From positions 1-57,217 of the forward strand of contig JAFRGC010000052.1 in assembly GCA_017434025.1 (NCBI GenBank): a stretch of DNA of 57,217 nucleotides, written 5' to 3'. The notes under the pieces are model-generated. The model did no database searches. It had not been told where the DNA came from and saw nothing but the letters and a program-made list of their open reading frames with translations. The position numbers and the translations under genes were made by a program. This DNA comes from Mogibacterium sp. (lineage in GTDB: Bacteria; Bacillota; Clostridia; Peptostreptococcales; Anaerovoracaceae). How positions within the stretch are numbered: position 1 is the first letter of the stretch; each line of letters begins with the position of its first letter. Of this stretch, positions 55,290 through 57,217 are shown piece by piece.

Positions 55290-55925
55290 CTACTGATCTT
55301 CCGGATCGATCCCCATGCCGCCTCCGCCGAAAGTTTCCCAGCGGACCGGCCTGCCGTCTTCAAGTTCGACCATGTATCCGCAGCCCGGGGAAGGCGTCCA
55401 TTCCCAGATATCTCCGCTGTGCCTGTCCGGAAAGAACTCATCCATCGTGAACGTAATGGTTCCTCCGTGTACCACCGTGATGATCGTTTCTATTTCATCT
55501 TCCAGGCATTCCTGTATGATATCCCGGAGCCCTCCGTTGACTCTGTGCCGGAAACCGCTGAAACTCTCTCCACCCTCGAAGTGCGGATCCTCCAGCTCTC
55601 CGCCCAGCCAGGCTCTGCCGAATTCGTGCTCCAGGATCTCCTGGATCGTCATCATCTCGTATATGCCGACATTGATCTCGCGGAGCAGAGGCGCGACTGC
55701 ATGCTCCGCATCGCCGTAAATCGCCTCGAATGTCTGCTCGGTGCGGATCATGCCGGAAGTGTACAGCGCGGCCCCGTCAGGGTCCGGGTACACTCCGGCA
55801 GCTGCCAGGTCAGCGACCTCCTGCAGCCCCGTCTCGGTGACCGGCAGCTCAGTCGCGCCGTACATCAGGCTCGACTCAGTACCGGGAGTATTACCATGTC
55901 TGATCATATACAGTTTCTGTTTCAT
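55290..55925 (-). CDS. Histidine phosphatase (phosphoglycerate mutase-like) family protein
   Basis: 211 residues. Catalytic RHG in MIRHGNTPGTE (His about 9), TSGMIRTEQTFEAI, acidic residue in REINVGIYE, and the second His in VVHGGTITF. Such enzymes remove phosphate from small molecules; substrate unknown. The -10 TACAAT (55938-55933, preceded by TGG) ends 7 nt before the ATG, so the message may be leaderless. The gene starts a unit with the selenoprotein candidate (8-nt gap) and the YcxB-like gene. Confidence 0.9.
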   Translation of the reverse strand: MKQKLYMIRHGNTPGTESSLMYGATELPVTETGLQEVADLAAAGVYPDPDGAALYTSGMIRTEQTFEAIYGDAEHAVAPLLREINVGIYEMMTIQEILEHEFGRAWLGGELEDPHFEGGESFSGFRHRVNGGLRDIIQECLEDEIETIITVVHGGTITFTMDEFFPDRHSGDIWEWTPSPGCGYMVELEDGRPVRWETFGGGGMGIDPEDQ

Positions 55926-55974
55926 GACACCTATTGTACCATAATATGACCACTAAAGCATTGAAGTCAGCATG

Positions 55975-56003
55975 TTTCTTTTTCTCCCAAAACATTGTAT
56001 TAT
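55975..56003 (+). promoter_or_regulatory. Candidate gpsA promoter
   Basis: Plus-strand TTTCTT (55975-55980) and TATTAT (55998-56003) with 17-nt spacing, about 50 nt before the start codon; other AT-rich -10-like sequences are present nearby. Confidence 0.35.
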
Positions 56004-56054
56004 ATATGGAGTGTGCAATAAGAGTTGTAATATAGTTCCAAGGAGAATTCACAT

Positions 56055-57056
56055 ATGAGTACTGTAACATTCATCGGCGCAGGCAGTTTTGGCACAGCAC
56101 TTTCGACCATCGTCGCAGCGAAGGGCTGCACGGTCAACATTTTCGACATCGATGAAGCGCATCTCAAGCGCATGGAAGACGCGATGGAGAACGTCGATTA
56201 CCTTCCGGGTGTCAAGCTCAGCGGCGATTATCATTTCTATACCGATAACGAAGCTGCACTCAAGAATGCTGACGTAGTCGTTTTCTCGCTTCCTGCGCAG
56301 CACTTCAGGAGCGCGATCCGGGCTGCTTTACCGTTCATGAAATCCGATGCACTGGCTATGAACATCGCTAAGGGAATCGAGCAGAAGACGCTCAAGCGCA
56401 TGTCGGAAGTCGCCGAAGAAGTCGGATTCGACATGAACAGATACGCATGCATCTCCGGACCTTCGCACGCCGAAGAAGTCGGCATCGGAGTACCGACTGC
56501 AGTTTCCATCTCATCCAGAGATCCTCGTACCGCAAGATCGCTCAGCGACCTGTTCTCGACCCACAGATTCAGAATATACACCAATGACGACATGCTCGGC
56601 ATGGAGCTTGCAGGTTCTGTCAAGAACGTTATGGCAGTCGGTTCGGGAATCATTGACGGACTGGGTTACGGTGACAACACCCGTGCGGCGATGATGACGA
56701 GAGGTATCGCAGAGATGACAAGACTCGGAATGGCTCTCGGTGCCAAATTCGAGACCTTTGCCGGTCTCGCAGGTGTCGGCGACATGATCGTGACCTGCAC
56801 CAGCATGCATTCCAGGAACTTCAGATGTGGACGTCTCATCGGCCAGGGAATGGATCCGGAAGAAGCCCGCAAGTCGATCGGAATGATCGTTGAAGGAATG
56901 TTCACCGCCGAGGCAGCATATGAACTGTCCAAGCAGGCCGGTGTAGAGATGCCGATTACAGAGGCGATCTACAACGTCATCAATGGCAGCATCAAAGTCG
57001 ATGACGCGCTCGAGGCACTCATGGGAAGACCTCGCAAAGACGAATATAAGAAATAG
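56055..57056 (+). CDS. gpsA: Glycerol-3-phosphate dehydrogenase [NAD(P)+]
   Basis: 333 residues, usual length. Reduces dihydroxyacetone phosphate to sn-glycerol-3-phosphate for phospholipid synthesis. NAD(P)-binding FIGAGSFGTALSTIVA at the N-terminus, VVFSLPAQHF, NIAKGIEQKT, SGPSHAEEV, the catalytic Lys in LAGSVKNVMAVGSGI and GLAGVGDMIVTCTS then SRNFRCGRLIGQG. AAGGAG precedes the ATG by 8 to 9 nt. Confidence 0.98.
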   Translation: MSTVTFIGAGSFGTALSTIVAAKGCTVNIFDIDEAHLKRMEDAMENVDYLPGVKLSGDYHFYTDNEAALKNADVVVFSLPAQHFRSAIRAALPFMKSDALAMNIAKGIEQKTLKRMSEVAEEVGFDMNRYACISGPSHAEEVGIGVPTAVSISSRDPRTARSLSDLFSTHRFRIYTNDDMLGMELAGSVKNVMAVGSGIIDGLGYGDNTRAAMMTRGIAEMTRLGMALGAKFETFAGLAGVGDMIVTCTSMHSRNFRCGRLIGQGMDPEEARKSIGMIVEGMFTAEAAYELSKQAGVEMPITEAIYNVINGSIKVDDALEALMGRPRKDEYKK

Positions 57057-57078
57057 AGGCTGGAATCAGCCTCATCAT

Positions 57079-57154
57079 GCGCTCGTAGCTCAGTGGATAG
57101 AGTGTCTCACTCCGAATGAGAAGGCCGCGGGTTCGATCCCCGCCGGGCGCACCA
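57079..57154 (+). tRNA. tRNA-Arg(CCG)
   Basis: 76 nt with encoded CCA. Acceptor GCGCTCG pairs with CGGGCGC; D arm TAGCTCAGTGGATAGAG; anticodon stem TCTCA/TGAGA with loop CTCCGAA giving anticodon CCG (reads CGG); T arm GCGGGTTCGATCCCCGC. All arms pair. Confidence 0.95.
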
Positions 57155-57171
57155 CCACACTTAAAGCGTCA

Positions 57172-57209
57172 ACTCGTTGGAATTACAGCATTCTGACGAG
57201 TGCGTTTTT
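57172..57209 (+). terminator. Terminator after tRNA-Arg
   Basis: A 12-bp stem with two wobble pairs (57172-57183 with 57190-57201, loop tacagc), then GCG and TTTTT (57205-57209). Confidence 0.7.
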
Positions 57210-57217
57210 CATTTTAC

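Overview
This window comes from an anaerobic, gut-type Firmicute of class Clostridia. GC is moderate and Shine-Dalgarno sites are strong (AAGGAGG). The genes are Gram-positive in type: XpaC-TelA pair, AddB, SecA with a C-terminal zinc tail, YycJ/WalJ. A candidate UGA-decoded selenoprotein is also present. Assignment to the Family XIII/Anaerovoracaceae neighbourhood is only a guess from gene content. Nearly all genes lie on the minus strand.

Layout: 1-1600 is an AT-richer islet with a PDDEXK/DUF1016 nuclease just downstream of the tmRNA gene ssrA (1634-1987). 2068-6487 holds a membrane-anchored tandem AAA+ ATPase, nicotinate phosphoribosyltransferase and a small membrane protein. 6624-8997 (plus) is rluA-type gene, lepB, smpB; smpB is the partner of the tmRNA in the same window. 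9029-14026 is uvrA and uvrB, with a LexA-type box upstream of uvrB. 14150-16291 is a TetR-controlled flavodoxin operon with two operator palindromes. 16439-19329 is a divergent patatin-like lipase and a GDPD-metallophosphoesterase fusion. 19372-23348 is an XpaC/TelA/secreted-nuclease operon. 24229-29605 is a complete branched-chain amino acid ABC transporter (livKHMGF) preceded by a 28-codon ORF rich in Ile/Leu/Val. 29813-50828 is a long co-directional run: a 2127-residue repeat protein, CorC-type protein, SecA, mini-LemA, DUF2207, HAD, a 7TM-HATPase-SLC1 fusion, RF2 (with programmed frameshift), AddB and WalJ. 51102-53891 is metNIQ with a 20-codon Met-rich leader and an attenuator. 54049-55925 is a histidine phosphatase, an apparent selenoprotein of the CC/Se-motif type and a YcxB-like protein. 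The right end has gpsA and a tRNA-Arg(CCG) on the plus strand.

The most interesting signals are these. (1) metNIQ appears to be controlled by classical ribosome-mediated attenuation: a leader peptide with 9 Met in 20 residues, an 11-nt antiterminator arm starting 9 nt after its stop codon, and an intrinsic terminator with a T7 tract. (2) An in-frame UGA followed by a SECIS-like hairpin joins two ORFs into one 219-residue protein. (3) A single 760-residue polypeptide joins a 7-TM region, an RsbW-like HATPase domain and an SLC1-type transporter domain whose canonical binding motifs are altered. (4) A BCAA-rich short ORF precedes livK and may be a second leader-peptide control element. (5) A giant protein of 23 repeats has no visible export or anchor signal.
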